A stretch of 64,000 nt of DNA from Gymnorhina tibicen (Eukaryota > Chordata > Aves > Passeriformes > Artamidae), in assembly GCA_013399875.1 (NCBI GenBank), contig VXAZ01001047.1, positions 1,054,001 through 1,118,000 of the forward strand, in the 5' to 3' direction. The position numbers were made by a program, and so were the translations under genes. The notes beneath the pieces were generated by a model, which did not search any database, had not been told where the DNA came from, and saw only the letters and a list, made by a program, of their open reading frames with translations. Shown in pieces: positions 12,990 through 24,320 of this stretch. Numbering within the stretch: the first letter of the stretch is position 1; the number at the start of each line of letters is the position of its first letter.

Positions 12990-13446
12990 TAGGTCTTGCT
13001 GGGAGAGAGTAACTTTCCTCACAGCGACCCATATAGTGCTGTGTTTTGTATCTGTAACAGTGTTGATAACACACCGGTTTTTCAGCTATCATTGAACAAT
13101 GCTTGCTTGTTTCCCCCTGTGTTCCATCCCGCCTCAAGCAGGCTGCAGATGGACAACAGGTTGGGAGGAACAGGAACAGAATAGCTGACCAAAAGGATAA
13201 TTCATTCTGGATGACATCATGTTCAGCAATAAAAGCTGTGGGTTTGGTCTTTCCAAAATAACCATTGTTCTGAGACTGGATGGGTACCAGTCTGCTTGTG
13301 GGAGGTGGTGAATGGTTGCTTTTGCATCACTTGGGGTTTTTCCCTGCTCCTTCCTTCACTTTATCTGTCTTCATCTCAACCCACAAGCTTTCTCACTTTG
13401 ACTCTTCCAGTTCTCTCCCTTGTGGTAGAGTCAATCCACCACAACT
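12990..13446 (+). mobile_element. Decayed solo LTR of an avian ERVL-like element
   Basis: The landmarks match an LTR I associate with endogenous retroviruses common in neoavian genomes: 'cttgctgggagagagtaac', 'tagtgctgtgttttg', 'gttgataacacacc', 'agctgaccaaaaggataatt', then the poly(A)-signal segment 'cagcaataaaagctg' (about 13228). After these come 'ggaggtggtgaatggttgct', 'ttgcatcacttgg', 'catctcaacccacaag', 'tttctcactttgactcttcc' and a terminal 'ccaccacaac'. They occur in consensus order on the + strand. The GC-rich segment expected near the 3' end is missing. No internal retroviral genes or second LTR are visible, so this is a solo LTR. Exact ends and family name need a repeat-library comparison. 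Confidence 0.72.
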
Positions 13447-14814
13447 AGCAAGAAAAGAGACAGAAAAGAGTTTTAGCATGGAGAAGGTGCAAGAGCTGTA
13501 GGATAACAACAAATTCAGTACACTGCAGCTATGTTAAAGCAACAACAAAAACCCCAACAAAACACACAAATAAACACACAAAAAAAAAACCAAACCTAAA
13601 CTCCCCACCTTTCTCAAAGTTATCATATCATGTAACAAGCAACCTTCAAGTGACAGCACTGAAATGAGGCCACCAGCAAACAAACCGCAACCTTTTGATA
13701 TTATGGCATGCATTGATTGTAGTTCCCTCCATACAAGCCAGGTCTATAAATTAACTTGATGGCCACCAGCCGCACGAACAGCGGAAAGCTCCCATCCCAA
13801 CCTTTCCGGGCTACAGAAGCAGCATGGCAGACACGCAGTGTGGAGCTAGCACATACAATGCTCCAAGAACCAACAAAAAGTTCTGCAAGAAGCTCTCATT
13901 GAAATTCCTGGGATAACTGCCAATGAGCTAAAGATGCCAGTACAAGAACACCACACATCCTGGAAACACAATACTGCGCCCTGCCTACAGCTTTTTTATT
14001 TTCCTCCCCCTCCACACTTCTTTTTTAACAGACACTTCCCCTAGCTAAAAATAGAAATTTGTTGATGGAACATTAATGATCATTAAGTGTAAATACAGGG
14101 TATTTAGACTTCCTGCTGTTTAAACAACACATGTCCAATGCACTTTCTTGGGTACAAAACACTAAACCACAGCCTGTTAGAGAATATATAGTACCTGAAC
14201 ACTTTAGGGCATGAAATACTTGTGTGGAGTATCTGCAGAGCACCAGTTCAGCTGTCCATACACTCCCGCCAGACTGGGGCCTTTGCACTTTTAGGAGCAT
14301 GCAGATAAAGATGTACTGTTATGTTTATAAAATCTCTTTTGAATGCAGATGAAAACCCAAAATTTAATTTCTCCACAGAAAATTAAATTTCCATACACAA
14401 TTTATTTTCGTCTTTATCATAAAGGGAATTTTTATGCACCAACTTTAAACTAATGTGCGAAAAAAGAAAAAAAAAAAAAGAAAAAACCCCAGATCTCAGA
14501 ACTGCAGTAGAAACTATAATCAATAACTGAGTTGACCTATACTCTAATCAATTCCACTGCAGCAGATTCTGTTCTTACGGAAATCACAAGTAGGAAAAAT
14601 GCAAAGATATATTTTGTGCTTATTGCATACTATTTCCACTGAAATAAAACAGCAAGTCTGAAAGGAGTTTCACCATGTCACTTGCAGGATGTACAGACAA
14701 AAAGTACAACCTTTGCAAATCCCAGGATCCAGAAAACAGATTGAAAGACTGAAGCAAGGATGACATACCCTTCATGAAAGGAGACTGGGTCAGGGAATAC
14801 TTCAGCACACTGAG

Positions 14815-15305
14815 CATACTGGCCCCGACAGGATGCACCCACAAGAGAGATAGGGACATACTGGAGACAACAAAGGGCCATAAAGATCACGAAGGGACTG
14901 CAACATGTCTCATAAGAGGAAAGGCTGAGAGTGCTGGGACTGTTCTGCCTGGAGAAGAGAAGGCTCAGGGTGATCTCACCAAAGTATATAAATGCCTGAA
15001 GGGAGAGTGCAAAGACAGAGCCAGGATTTTTTTCAGTCGTGCCCAGTGACAGGACCAGAGGCAACAGGCGTAAACTGAAACATGGGAGGTTCCCTCTGAG
15101 CATCAGGAAACACATTTTCACTCTAAGAATGACCAAGAACTGGCACAGGTTACCCAGGAAGGTTGTAGTATCTCCATCCCCAGAAGATACTCAAAAACTA
15201 CCTAGTCAGTAGAACTGCCAACTGGTTCTTTGTGGCCATGCTCAAGCACGGGGTTTGGACAAGATGACCTTCCAACCTCAAGCCTTTTGCAATTCTCAGG
15301 ATTTT
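14815..15305 (+). mobile_element. CR1 LINE 3' fragment, sense
   Basis: The CR1 3' region reads in sense on the + strand: 'caagagagatagggacatac', 'ggccataaagatcacgaagg', 'gaggaaaggctgag', 'gctgggactgttctgcctgg', 'gagaagagaaggctcag', 'atataaatgcctgaaggg', 'gcccagtgacaggacc', 'catgggaggttcc', 'ggtttggacaagatgacctt' and a terminal 'caattctcagga'. The copy is 5'-truncated at about 490 bp, with moderate divergence. It lies in the CDKAL1 intron, antisense to the gene. Confidence 0.93.
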
Positions 15306-15697
15306 GTTCTTACTTCTCATTTCAGATGTCAAAAGGCTACTCCAGGACTGCATTTTGAAGAGCTCAGATTGTATTTAGGTAATTAAGATGAAACAATATT
15401 TCAGAAATGTTTTACACATGAAAGTTTAAGAGAAACCATTTTTCCAGTCTGATTATTCCATTCATCAACATCTCAGCAATAACTGATTTCTACAGAAAAT
15501 CTGTCTAGGAAAAATAATTTGCTTAGGATTTATTATTTATTCTCTCTACATTCTATAAGGACTATTTTTCTCATTTTTATCTTGGACACAGATTTTACAT
15601 TAAGATACAACACAAACTTCCACCTTATTTTTAAAAGCTGCAAAGTGCATACAAGATACAAGAAAAGCAACGACACAGGGTCAATGTAAGACTTTAC

Positions 15698-15864
15698 CTG
15701 TCACTTGGGGGCTCATCATCTGTCTGAACGTTTTTTTGGGAGTTGCGTTTTCGCACTTTGGGAAAAACATTCTTTCTCACAAACTGCCGATCGTGTGGCT
15801 TCAAATCTTCTGCTGACACAATGTCTTCAATATCCTCAAGCACTGACTCACAGGCAGCAGGCAT
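15698..15864 (-). CDS. CDKAL1: CDKAL1 coding exon 1 (start codon and N-terminus)
   Basis: The minus strand starts at ATG 15864-15862 and encodes [20 protein letters not shown] then [20 protein letters not shown] and a [13 protein letters not shown] stretch: 55 codons plus two bases of a serine codon. This matches the acidic then basic N-terminal leader of vertebrate CDKAL1 (human begins MPSAS, as I recall), which precedes the MTTase domain. The donor is CAG/GTAAAG (GT at 15697-15696). The exon's 5' boundary is uncertain. The better-looking acceptor is CTTTCTGAAG, directly abutting the ATG and with a CTAAT branch-like site upstream. A second candidate AG (CCAG at 15889-15887) would put the exon start at 15886. 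The start codon follows homology with mammalian CDKAL1; see findings for an alternative upstream start. Confidence 0.95.
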
Positions 15865-18396
15865 CTTCAGAAAGTGTTGGAGAACACTGGCATTAGCAAA
15901 GCATTTGAGTACAAAACCAAGGCCTCATATCTACTGCACATTTCTCATAAAGAAAAGTCAGATGTATTTCTAAGCATACGTGCAATATATCACACATATG
16001 AGGGATACTGAGCACAAAAAAAATCCACTATCCAGAGACATTTCCTGAATGCCCTCTTCCTCCAATACCTCAAACACAGGCAGGGAGAAAGTTACAAACC
16101 GTACAGATTCTTAATGGCTCGTTCATAAATCATCTGTACCTTGTCATCTTCTAATTCAAAAACCCTTCACCTCCTCTGACATGACACATCCAAGATACAC
16201 ATATTTTTCATCATGTCAGCATCATAATAAAATAGTGAGCTAATGTTATGTGTTGGATGTACTTCCACTCACATCACAGAAGAAGAATGAAAGATACAGA
16301 ATCCAAGTGACTGCTTCAGAGGCCATTCTGGCTCTCCTATTTGGGTGTGGACACTATCTAAATATGGTTTCATAGTCCTTCTGGAAACAAACCAAACTAT
16401 TCCTAGACTTTCTGATTCCAGAGCCTTTCATCTGAATTAGTTCATTCACTGGGACAGTAAAATAAAAATTTCTATTTTCAGGTACAGAATGTTAAACAAC
16501 TATACCTAACTAATTAAAAAAAAAAATTATAATCTGGCTAGAATAATATACTAAAAGATTACTAAAATCTAATTCTATTTTCCACAAGAAAGTAAATATA
16601 TATGCATATGTATCTCCCAGCAGATGTCAAAATCCAGATTAGTTTTCAGGAATCAAAAAAAAGCTATCTGCTAAAAGAATCTATTAAAAAAGTTACTGCA
16701 TTAATTACATGCCACACTATGCTGTAATTCCTAATTAGAATAAAGTCTGAAGTACCACTGGAAACTCAGGTTTTTTACATAAACCAAGAGTTTACTAAGG
16801 AAATCATATAAGGGCATCTCACAGAGTTTACAGGGAAAATACAACACTTTCCTAATTGACAACAAAGAACAAAAAACAAGGCTTTAATTTCTGTAAAATT
16901 AGACTTCAGGAACGGAAGATTTGCTACTGGCATAAAACCACTTCCAGATGTTGCAAATTAATTACTGAAGAACATAAGAAGCTAAAAACCCATGCATTTT
17001 CCCAGCATGTGTCCATCAGTCAATCTTGCAAATATACTTCAAAATAAAACTTCATGTAAGCTGAATCATCACACATCTGCATTCAACTTAAAAAGGAACA
17101 GAATGATGTCACAAAGAGGATGCATCTGCCCCAGCTACTTAGGCAATTAGCATTCTTCTAGATAAAAAAACCTAGGATCTGTAAAATAATGCAGCAAAAG
17201 CTGAACAAAAATAAACATTTCTGAAAAGTCTAGCAATAAAGAATATAAGGGAAAGGTGACATCTCTTACACTATTTTATACCACCGACAATATGTAAAAA
17301 TAGGTAAAGTTATCAAATCAATATCTGGAAGGGAATAAAAAGTTTTGATTTGTTGGTTTTTTCTCTCTCACAGAAAAATATCCAATGTAATGGAGCAGCT
17401 GGAAAAACAAATAAGCTTAGCTTATTTCAGTGACCCATGGAAGAAAGAATACAGCCAAACTAAAATGCCTACCTTTTAAAGCAAGATCTAAATCCTCCTG
17501 GACCGTAATCCTGAGGGGTGGGGGAAAAGGAAAAAAGATATGGCATGAACAAGCAGAACTAGCAGACAGAAAACTGTCAGTCCATGTTACTGTCCAACAA
17601 GTATTCATCCTCCCTTTGCAGAAATACACTCCTTCCTCAGTTTGACCTCATGTGGACTGGGTACACATGCTGGCTGGCTGGCAAAGTGGAAGAGTACCCA
17701 CATTTTCCCTGTCTCCTGAGCAGGGGGACTGTTCTTTTTATTCTTCTTCTATAGAGTCTTTTTTTTAGTCAAAGTCAGATGCATTTAAGTTATCTCAGAC
17801 TTCCTCCAGATTCTGTCGTCAATCAATTTAAAATTTTGAATGAAAGAAGGGAGAGATTAACAGTAAATTTTAGTTCAAGTCATTCACAATTTTTTTTTAA
17901 ATTAGAACACTGTGAAGTTATTTTAAAACAGATTATTTGATATCTGCACTAGTTCCATATGCATGCATGGTATCTCCTTCACAAGGAAAAAAAAAAATAA
18001 AGACAGATTCCTGCAGCTATTTTGGTAGATTGACTAAAATATGAAGAAATAACAAAATTAGAAGTTAATGTATTCTTCTCATACTGCCAAGCTGCACCTA
18101 CAGAACTCTACATTTCTCTTAATAAAATGTTAGCAAGCAAATAAAAAACCACAGTTGTTTTAACATCTTGTCACAAACAAAACTTTCCTTGTGCCAGTCT
18201 GTTTTGGTCACCCCCTCCTCAATCTCCTTGCACATACCAATGGAGGACTTCCATCCAGGTGGAAAAGGACCGCTCTTTTCAGCTATTTACCAACAGATGT
18301 CCCCAGTAAAGACCCAGGATTTTATCCCCGGGCTCACACAGAGCAGAAGAAAACTGTACCGTTAATACAGAGTGAGATCAAGTATTGTGTACACAC

Positions 18397-18440
18397 ATAC
18401 GTGCATGTGAATATATGTGTATATATATACACATATACAT
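18397..18440. repeat. TG/TA-rich microsatellite with a perfect palindrome
   Basis: An alternating purine-pyrimidine tract contains a perfect 24-bp inverted repeat at 18413-18436, centred on TATATATA. It directly abuts the 3' end of the CR1 copy that starts at 18441. Confidence 0.85.
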
Positions 18441-18815
18441 ATCACAGAATTGATAGAATTGTTAGCGCTGGGAAGGGACCTCCAGAGATCATCCAGCCCT
18501 GACAAGGCAGGGCCACCTGCAGCAGGTTACAAGGGAATGTGTCCACGTGGGTTTTGAATGTCTCCAGAGAGGGAGACGCCACAGCCTCCTCGGGCAGCCT
18601 GTTCCAGTGCTCTGCCACCCTCAATAAAGTCCTCCTTTATATTAAAGTGAAACTTCCTGCGTTTTATGGCCTCGTCCTGTCACTGGGCACCTGAAAACTC
18701 TGGCACCATCCTTTTGGCACTCGCCTCTGAGATATTTATATGCATTAACGAGATCCCCTCTCAGTATTCTGTTCCCCAGACTTAACAGGCCCAGCTCCTG
18801 CAGTCTCTCCTCATA
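18441..18815 (-). mobile_element. CR1 LINE 3' fragment
   Basis: The reverse complement of the CR1 3' end is seen on the + strand: 'atcacagaattgatagaatt', 'gctgggaagggacctccaga', 'gatcatccagcc', 'cagcctgttccagtgctctg', 'ccaccctcaataaag', 'ctcgtcctgtcactgggcac' and 'aacaggcccagctcctgcag'. It is sense on the minus strand, hence the same orientation as CDKAL1. A TA/TG-rich tract flanks it on both sides, and it ends just short of the CpG island. Confidence 0.93.
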
Positions 18816-18869
18816 TACACAAATATGTAAACTATACATATATGTATATATAAACACAGACACAAGTAC

Positions 18870-19375
18870 AGCCTGCGGGCGAGGGGCAGCCGGGCCGCCG
18901 CCTGGACCACGCACACCCCACAGCCCGGCTGGGCTCGGCCCCCCTTCCCAGCTTCCACCCGTTGAGAGTACCCTATCCCCGAGCTGCATCCCGGCCGCCG
19001 ACCCCTCCGGAGATTCCCGCCAGGAGATTCGTCTCCTCCTCCCGACGTTAATGGGGAACCCTGAGAAGGCCCCACACGGGACGGGAACATCGCGCGGGCA
19101 GCAGAAGGGGAACTCGGCCAGACCGTCAGAACCGGGCAGGGAAGGGAATGACAGGACGGAAGAGGAGAGGAGCGGAGGGAAGGGGGCCGGGGCCCATTCC
19201 GACCCCGACACTCACCCGCGCCTCACCCGGGCTCCGCCATCGCGCCCCGCCCCGAAGCCCCGCGCGCGCAACGGCGTCAGGACGGCGGCCGGCGGAGGCC
19301 ATAACAGCGCGGAGGGCGCGACGCTGCTGCCTCGCGACTGAGCGTGCGGTCCCCGGCGGGAGAGCCCCGCAGACC
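18870..19375 (-). promoter_or_regulatory. CDKAL1: CDKAL1 CpG-island promoter
   Basis: About 500 bp of dense CpG sequence is the strongest CpG island in the window and lies at the expected 5' end of CDKAL1. There is no clear TATA box, as is usual for housekeeping promoters. Visible motifs include an ETS-type CGGAAG at about 19157, an E2F-like TTCCCGCC at 19014-19021, and a YY1-like ATGGCGG on the minus strand at about 19240. AT-rich sequence resumes abruptly at about 19390. The transcription start is inferred to lie at about 19300-19360. Open reading frames here are by-products of high GC. Confidence 0.82.
19217..19340 (-). other. CDKAL1: Putative CDKAL1 first exon (5' UTR)
   Basis: Two donor-like sites sit on the minus strand inside the CpG island: CGCGG/GTGAGTG (GT at 19215-19214) and CCCGG/GTGAGGC (GT at 19226-19225). 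The first has the better consensus. The 5' end is not defined by sequence. A small ATG (ATGGCGGAGCCCGGG then TGA, about 19240) would be a five-codon upstream ORF if the first donor is used. With the second donor, the stop codon is removed. Confidence 0.5.
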
Positions 19376-22300
19376 CTTGGAGACCCAGCTTCGTTTTAAT
19401 TGGAAAATAGCAATCCCAGCAATACGTATCCAGTTAAAGCGGCTGCGATTCTGATGTATCTGATCCAAATGGATGATGAGCTATTCAATCCCCTTCTGGC
19501 CACAACGCCCTTTCTTTATTACTATTTTTAATCGTTAATTTCCTCAAAATACAATGCTAGTAGCAACTTTGCTGAATAGTCTAAACGATATTGGTCAAAA
19601 TATTTAGTATCAGATGGCTAGAGTTTCTGGCACTGTTTTCCTCCAAACTTTTCTGATTGATATTTAGTAAAACACCAGTGTGGTTGTTCGGACTTGGATG
19701 GCTGAAGCTAAAGCTCTGAGCAGATTAAGTGTTCAGTGTCCTTGGTGATCAAAGTGTTGTAGAGAGTGAGCATAATATTATTGGTTTGCTTTTAATATAC
19801 ACAGTTAACCTAAAACGATTATTCATATTGTATCTTTCTTTAACATATTCTATTTTGCGGTAGTCAGCTTTGGAATGTAAAAGTCACCATTTCCTGCAGC
19901 TGCATTTCAAACTCTAAGTTTCTCTCTTTAGAAGGAGCCTTTGGAATCAGTTTACTCTTAAAATGCAGATTATAGTCTCCCTGGAACTGGGGGGAAAATT
20001 AATGAAAACCCTGGGTGTATTCCATAATAGGTCTGTTGGTCCACTCACAGATAAAATGTGGCAACTTCTAATTACGAATATTATTTCCCTGTCCTTTTCC
20101 TACAAACTGGAGCTTATTTTATGTAATGCTTATCTGACAATGCCCACAGGAAAAAAAAAAAAAAGAAAATGTGGACAAAGGAACAGAGGGATTTAAAGAA
20201 CAGAACTGGGACAGAAACAAATAAGCACTTCATTTAAATCAGTCCTTAAGAACAAATCATTCTGAGCAGGACTGAGCACTATTAATATCACCCTGGTCTC
20301 ATGATAGAGTCATTGTTACAGTTTAAGATATATTTGCCTTCCTGTTTGGTCTTTGTTTAAGGACACGAGTACTTTCCAGAGATTCTCTCAGCAAGACACT
20401 GTGTGATGTGTAATTTGTTACTTTTGTGGCATTTTTAGCCCAGGAGAGAATGGAGGAAAATACTTCAAAATGGGTGGCCACGTTTTTCAGACCTCCTCCT
20501 ACGGTGTAAGAAGTCCTTACTAGGTCAGTAATAATGGTATCTATATCACCCATCAGCATTTTAACTGCTGCCTGATAAGGTTAGCAATTCTCTTCCTTTT
20601 TTCTTTTCAGTTTCCCATGTTCTAAGTATTTCATGTGCAGTCCTTGAATTCGGCTTCTCTGTTCTGGGAGCACTGCACTGCACAACCTCACAGCTGTCCC
20701 CACCAGCCAAGTGTTCGTGCTGTGGTTAAACCCAACTGGGCACACACCAGTGCTAGTTTATGGCTGACTAAAAGAGCAAAGCACAGGCAGCCTGCAAGAC
20801 ATAACCAAAAATCTCCAAATGGCCAACACTGACCAACACTACTCATTAAGGGGAGGCAGTGATCTCCAAGAGCAGCTCCCAGGCAGGAATAACCCACGAG
20901 TCCCATACCTAGTGACATAAATAGGCCACACTGATCAGTTCCAGCATGATCCAGCAGAGCCTTTACTTTGTCCCACTGCCAAGAATTCATAGTATCAAGC
21001 AGCCCTTGTTCCAGCACAGTCCTGTTGAGTCCTAGGATGTAGCCACAACGTGGAAGGCACTCTCCCAGTGCTTTTGAAGCTCACAAACCTAAATTGGTTT
21101 GTAGCATATTCATAATAACAAATAAAGCTGCATCAGACAGCAGGTAGCACAGCAGGTAGAGAAGGAAGCAGATGATTCCCTGCCACCTCCTGATCACAGG
21201 AAGGAAGTTTATCCATACCTGCCTGGGAAAACTGCTTTTTATGTGACAGTGGCTGGGACTACAACTTCCAGTACTGGCCTTCTCTGGGCTGGCAGCAGAC
21301 ATGCTCCAGTTCCTCGAGTGTCCAAAGAAGATCTTAGATTACATCCTTTCCAAGCTGCCTGCAGGCCTTACATCCTACTCTTCAGGCTTGGGAAACTCAA
21401 AGACACCAGCCTCAGGCTGGGTTACCAACTGAAGTCATAGGTTTTGCAGGAGTAGGTAGTTGGAAAAAAAAACCTACTGGGAAAATAAAATCCAAATCTC
21501 AAACTCAGCTCCTGGTTAGTAAAAGATACATCCTTAGTTGGTTTAGAGCATCTCAACTAAAATCCTTAGGGAAGGAAAACAGCCAGGGAGGGTGAGGGTT
21601 TTTATATGGCAACTTTATTCTCTGATAACTAACATCAGTTCTGGGTGGAAATAGGTGGGAAGGCATTCAGAAAAAAAAGGAGAGTCCTAAAAGAGATACA
21701 AGAAATTAGATTTTTTCCCCCTCTATTCTTAAAATTTAGGAGAATCTGGCTGGTCATTTGAGAGCAACATTTAGCACCACTCAGAACTGGTAACAATCTG
21801 TTTCTTCCTCTTATATATGACACTTTCTCCCTGTCCAGTTTTAGAAAGAAAACAGTGGGTAAAGAAACTCCCAGACTTAATAAAGGCCAAGCATTCTTGT
21901 GATCATTGCTTAGCTGTAGAGTAATATCCGAGCTGAGCTTGCTTCAGCAGGAAAAGCAGAATGGGGAGATGAATTCTACTTGTTTATGCTTTGGTTAACA
22001 TCACTCCATTGGCTTTGCTCTACAGGCTCATGGTTCGCTTAACGTTGAGAATTGTTGGCTGCAGGAACACTAACGGCTTTGTGCATTAACTGCATTTCAT
22101 ACAGGGGAAAAAAAAAAAAAAGACATATACGAAATTTGGTGCTTTTAAACATGTAGCTATGTGTCATGCTACAGAAAATACCTTACGTATCTTTCATACT
22201 TTCTTTCTACAACAAAAATGTTCACGTCTGCATCAAGACCAAGGTGCAATTTATTCTTTCAGGTGTAAGTCAAAAGGAATAGAAAGTGACTGTTTCTTGT

Positions 22301-23584
22301 CATTTGTAGATGGAGGAGTTCTTACTGTAGGTTCAAGAGCATGAACCCCCCTTTTACTTTCAAACTCCTTTCCTGTGTGTTAAGGAATAAACAGTTGCCT
22401 ATCATTCAGGCCATTTTGACAGATTTTTCCAAAACCTTTTCCATCTGCTGGCAGCCAAGGAATGCAGCACATACAGCCCCCAATAAAACCTCCCTGAAAC
22501 TAATACTTGTACACTGAATAATGTTGAGGTACACCATGCTAGCCCAGAGGAGCAGGAGTAAGTATTTTAACTGGCTGGTTTTTTTATCCTGCACCTCAGC
22601 ACCTGGCAAGTTTGCAAAGCAGATACAGAAAGAAGGAAGGAGAGGGGAAAATTACATGAAAACTGGTAATCAGTAGCAGAACCTAGGGGCAAATTAAAAA
22701 GTGCTTATAGCAGCTGTAGAATAGAGAAACTGAAAGCAGGCCAGGGAGGTACAGCAGATATTTACTGCCATCTTTGCTTCAAAGGGAGATCAGAGAACAG
22801 AGCCATCTACCCCTCCTTTATTATTTATTAAGAATATAGAGAGGACCTTTGTAATCTTCCTTTCAGTACTGCTGTGTGCAGATGTTTGAATATGTACAGG
22901 TGCACGGAGAAAGTGACAGCCTTCTCCTAATGTGAAGGAAGTTGACAAGACACAAATCACTTGCTCAGAGGTACAACATGACAACACTCAACCATATTAC
23001 TGTGATTTTATTATCCTGGTTTTTTAAAGTTGGTTCTTTTTTTTTTTTTGCAGTTGATGGATGGCATGTATCTAAAAAGGTGCTGCAGTCACTACCAGAA
23101 AAGACATACAAGTTTGTAAATATAGGTCTGGCATTAGGGACTGTTGGAAGTGACTCAAGAAAACACACCTTCTTTTCAAAGCTATTATTAGGAAACTTCT
23201 GGAGAGTTACCAGTAGGAAGGTTAAGCATATCCTCAACCACTGCTTTCATGTGATTTAATCCTACAGTAACACAATTTCTATGAAGTTTGCAAGAAGTCT
23301 GTTTCTAATTCATATGAGAGGAGAGGGAATAAATAAAAATAAACTTGTGTTATCCCAACCTCTGGATCACCTGCTGTGTCTCTTAACATGTGTCTTTTAT
23401 TCTTGTTTCACTCTGGCTTAAAAAAACCCGCTGAACTTATTGTTGGCATCGTAAAAAGATGGGATTGAAACTATCTGCTGTCAAATGAGTGTTTGCACTA
23501 ATAATGAAAACAGTAACAGGTTTCAAGAAACAGTATGACAGGCATCGAGAGTAAGAAAAATTTAAATCACTGTATACAAATCTA
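19376..23584. other. Intergenic region between CDKAL1 promoter and E2F3 3' end
   Basis: About 4.2 kb separates the CDKAL1 CpG island from the E2F3 polyadenylation region. It is AT-rich with short A-runs (about 20150-20163 and 22108-22121). I recognise no gene, CR1 copy or conserved coding exon on either strand. Small open frames here do not resemble known proteins. Confidence 0.75.
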
Positions 23585-23605
23585 AAGTCTTTAAAAAATT
23601 TCATT

Positions 23606-23611
23606 TTTATT
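23606..23611 (-). terminator. E2F3: Probable distal E2F3 poly(A) signal
   Basis: AATAAA on the minus strand (TTTATT on the + strand) is followed about 20 bases downstream by the inferred cleavage region. A second AATAAA lies 25 bases upstream at 23631-23636. The choice of this end is inference. Confidence 0.55.
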
Positions 23612-23699
23612 GATTCATTACCATACAAAATTTATTCAAATTACATCCATTTGAAGTGGTAAGATCACAGCTAGAGAACAGGTCACCCTTTAATAAATC

Positions 23700-23707
23700 T
23701 ATTTACA
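23700..23707 (-). promoter_or_regulatory. E2F3: Pumilio response element in E2F3 3' UTR
   Basis: TGTAAATA in the mRNA sense matches the UGUANAUA consensus bound by PUM1/PUM2. It is near the 3' end of the UTR. Confidence 0.5.
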
Positions 23708-23916
23708 AAACTCACCATAAAAGCTTTTTTTGTTTTTTTTTTCCTTTTTTTTACAGTATTTTACAGAGGTTTGTTTTGTTTGTTTTTTTTTTAAACTAGC
23801 ATACAATGCAAAGCTAAATTAGATTAGTATTTTGCCCACACACACTGGGACAAGTGTTTAATTTGTAAAAAAAAAAAAGATGGTCTGTGTTAGTCTTCAT
23901 TTTCTCTTCCCTAGCA

Positions 23917-23923
23917 AAAGTGC
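23917..23923 (-). promoter_or_regulatory. E2F3: miR-17/20/106-family seed match
   Basis: GCACTTT in the mRNA sense is a 7-mer match to the miR-17 family seed. E2F transcripts are established targets of this family in mammals. Confidence 0.5.
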
Positions 23924-24004
23924 CCCTTTGTCTCACAAATCTTCATGCTCACACAACTTTTACTTTCCTCTTCCACAAGACAAAAACTTTAAATACTACA
24001 ATTT

Positions 24005-24012
24005 TATTTACA
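24005..24012 (-). promoter_or_regulatory. E2F3: Second Pumilio response element
   Basis: TGTAAATA in the mRNA sense again matches UGUANAUA, about 55 bases from the miR-34 match. It overlaps a potential proximal AATAAA hexamer. Confidence 0.5.
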
Positions 24013-24065
24013 GATCCACATCTAAAAAAACTCTTAAAAAATTACAAACCAGCTAGAAAATATTC

Positions 24066-24073
24066 TGGCAGTG
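24066..24073 (-). promoter_or_regulatory. E2F3: miR-34-family 8-mer seed match
   Basis: CACTGCCA in the mRNA sense is a full 8-mer site for miR-34a/c. E2F3 is a known miR-34a target in mammals. Confidence 0.6.
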
Positions 24074-24320
24074 TTTACAAATTAATTCTATTGTACAAAA
24101 CTGCTAGATAACTAAAGTGTGAGTTGAGAACATATATCAAATTAAATACAACTGCTGAATGATCTATGCAAATATTTGTACATATAAACACACACTTAAC
24201 ACTGTTTAACAGTTCTTTATGTGTTGCCCTTTATACATTTGTTATATTCCAAAACCCACACAGTCATACAGTTTCCTTATTAGTACTGTGACTTCTTGCC
24301 TTTTCGTGTGTGAGCTTTCA

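Larger units (their letters stand above)
12810..15697 (-). other. CDKAL1: CDKAL1 intron between coding exons 1 and 2
   Basis: A GT-AG intron of 2,888 bp, with donor CAG/GTAAAG at 15697-15696 and acceptor ending at 12810. It holds a decayed solo LTR close to the acceptor and a CR1 copy, listed separately. Short A-rich stretches occur near 13581 and 14465. Nothing else is recognised. Confidence 0.9.
15865..19213 (-). other. CDKAL1: CDKAL1 5' intron
   Basis: This is the region between the first coding exon and the CpG-island exon upstream. It is AT-rich up to about 18400, then carries a TA/TG microsatellite and a CR1 copy that abuts the CpG island. A further untranslated exon could be hidden here; none is demonstrable from sequence alone. 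Confidence 0.7.

Noticed and set aside
18642..19211. 189-codon open frame on the minus strand across the CDKAL1 promoter
   Set aside because: It spans a CR1 copy and the CpG island; high GC depletes stop codons, and the translation is low-complexity with no family resemblance.
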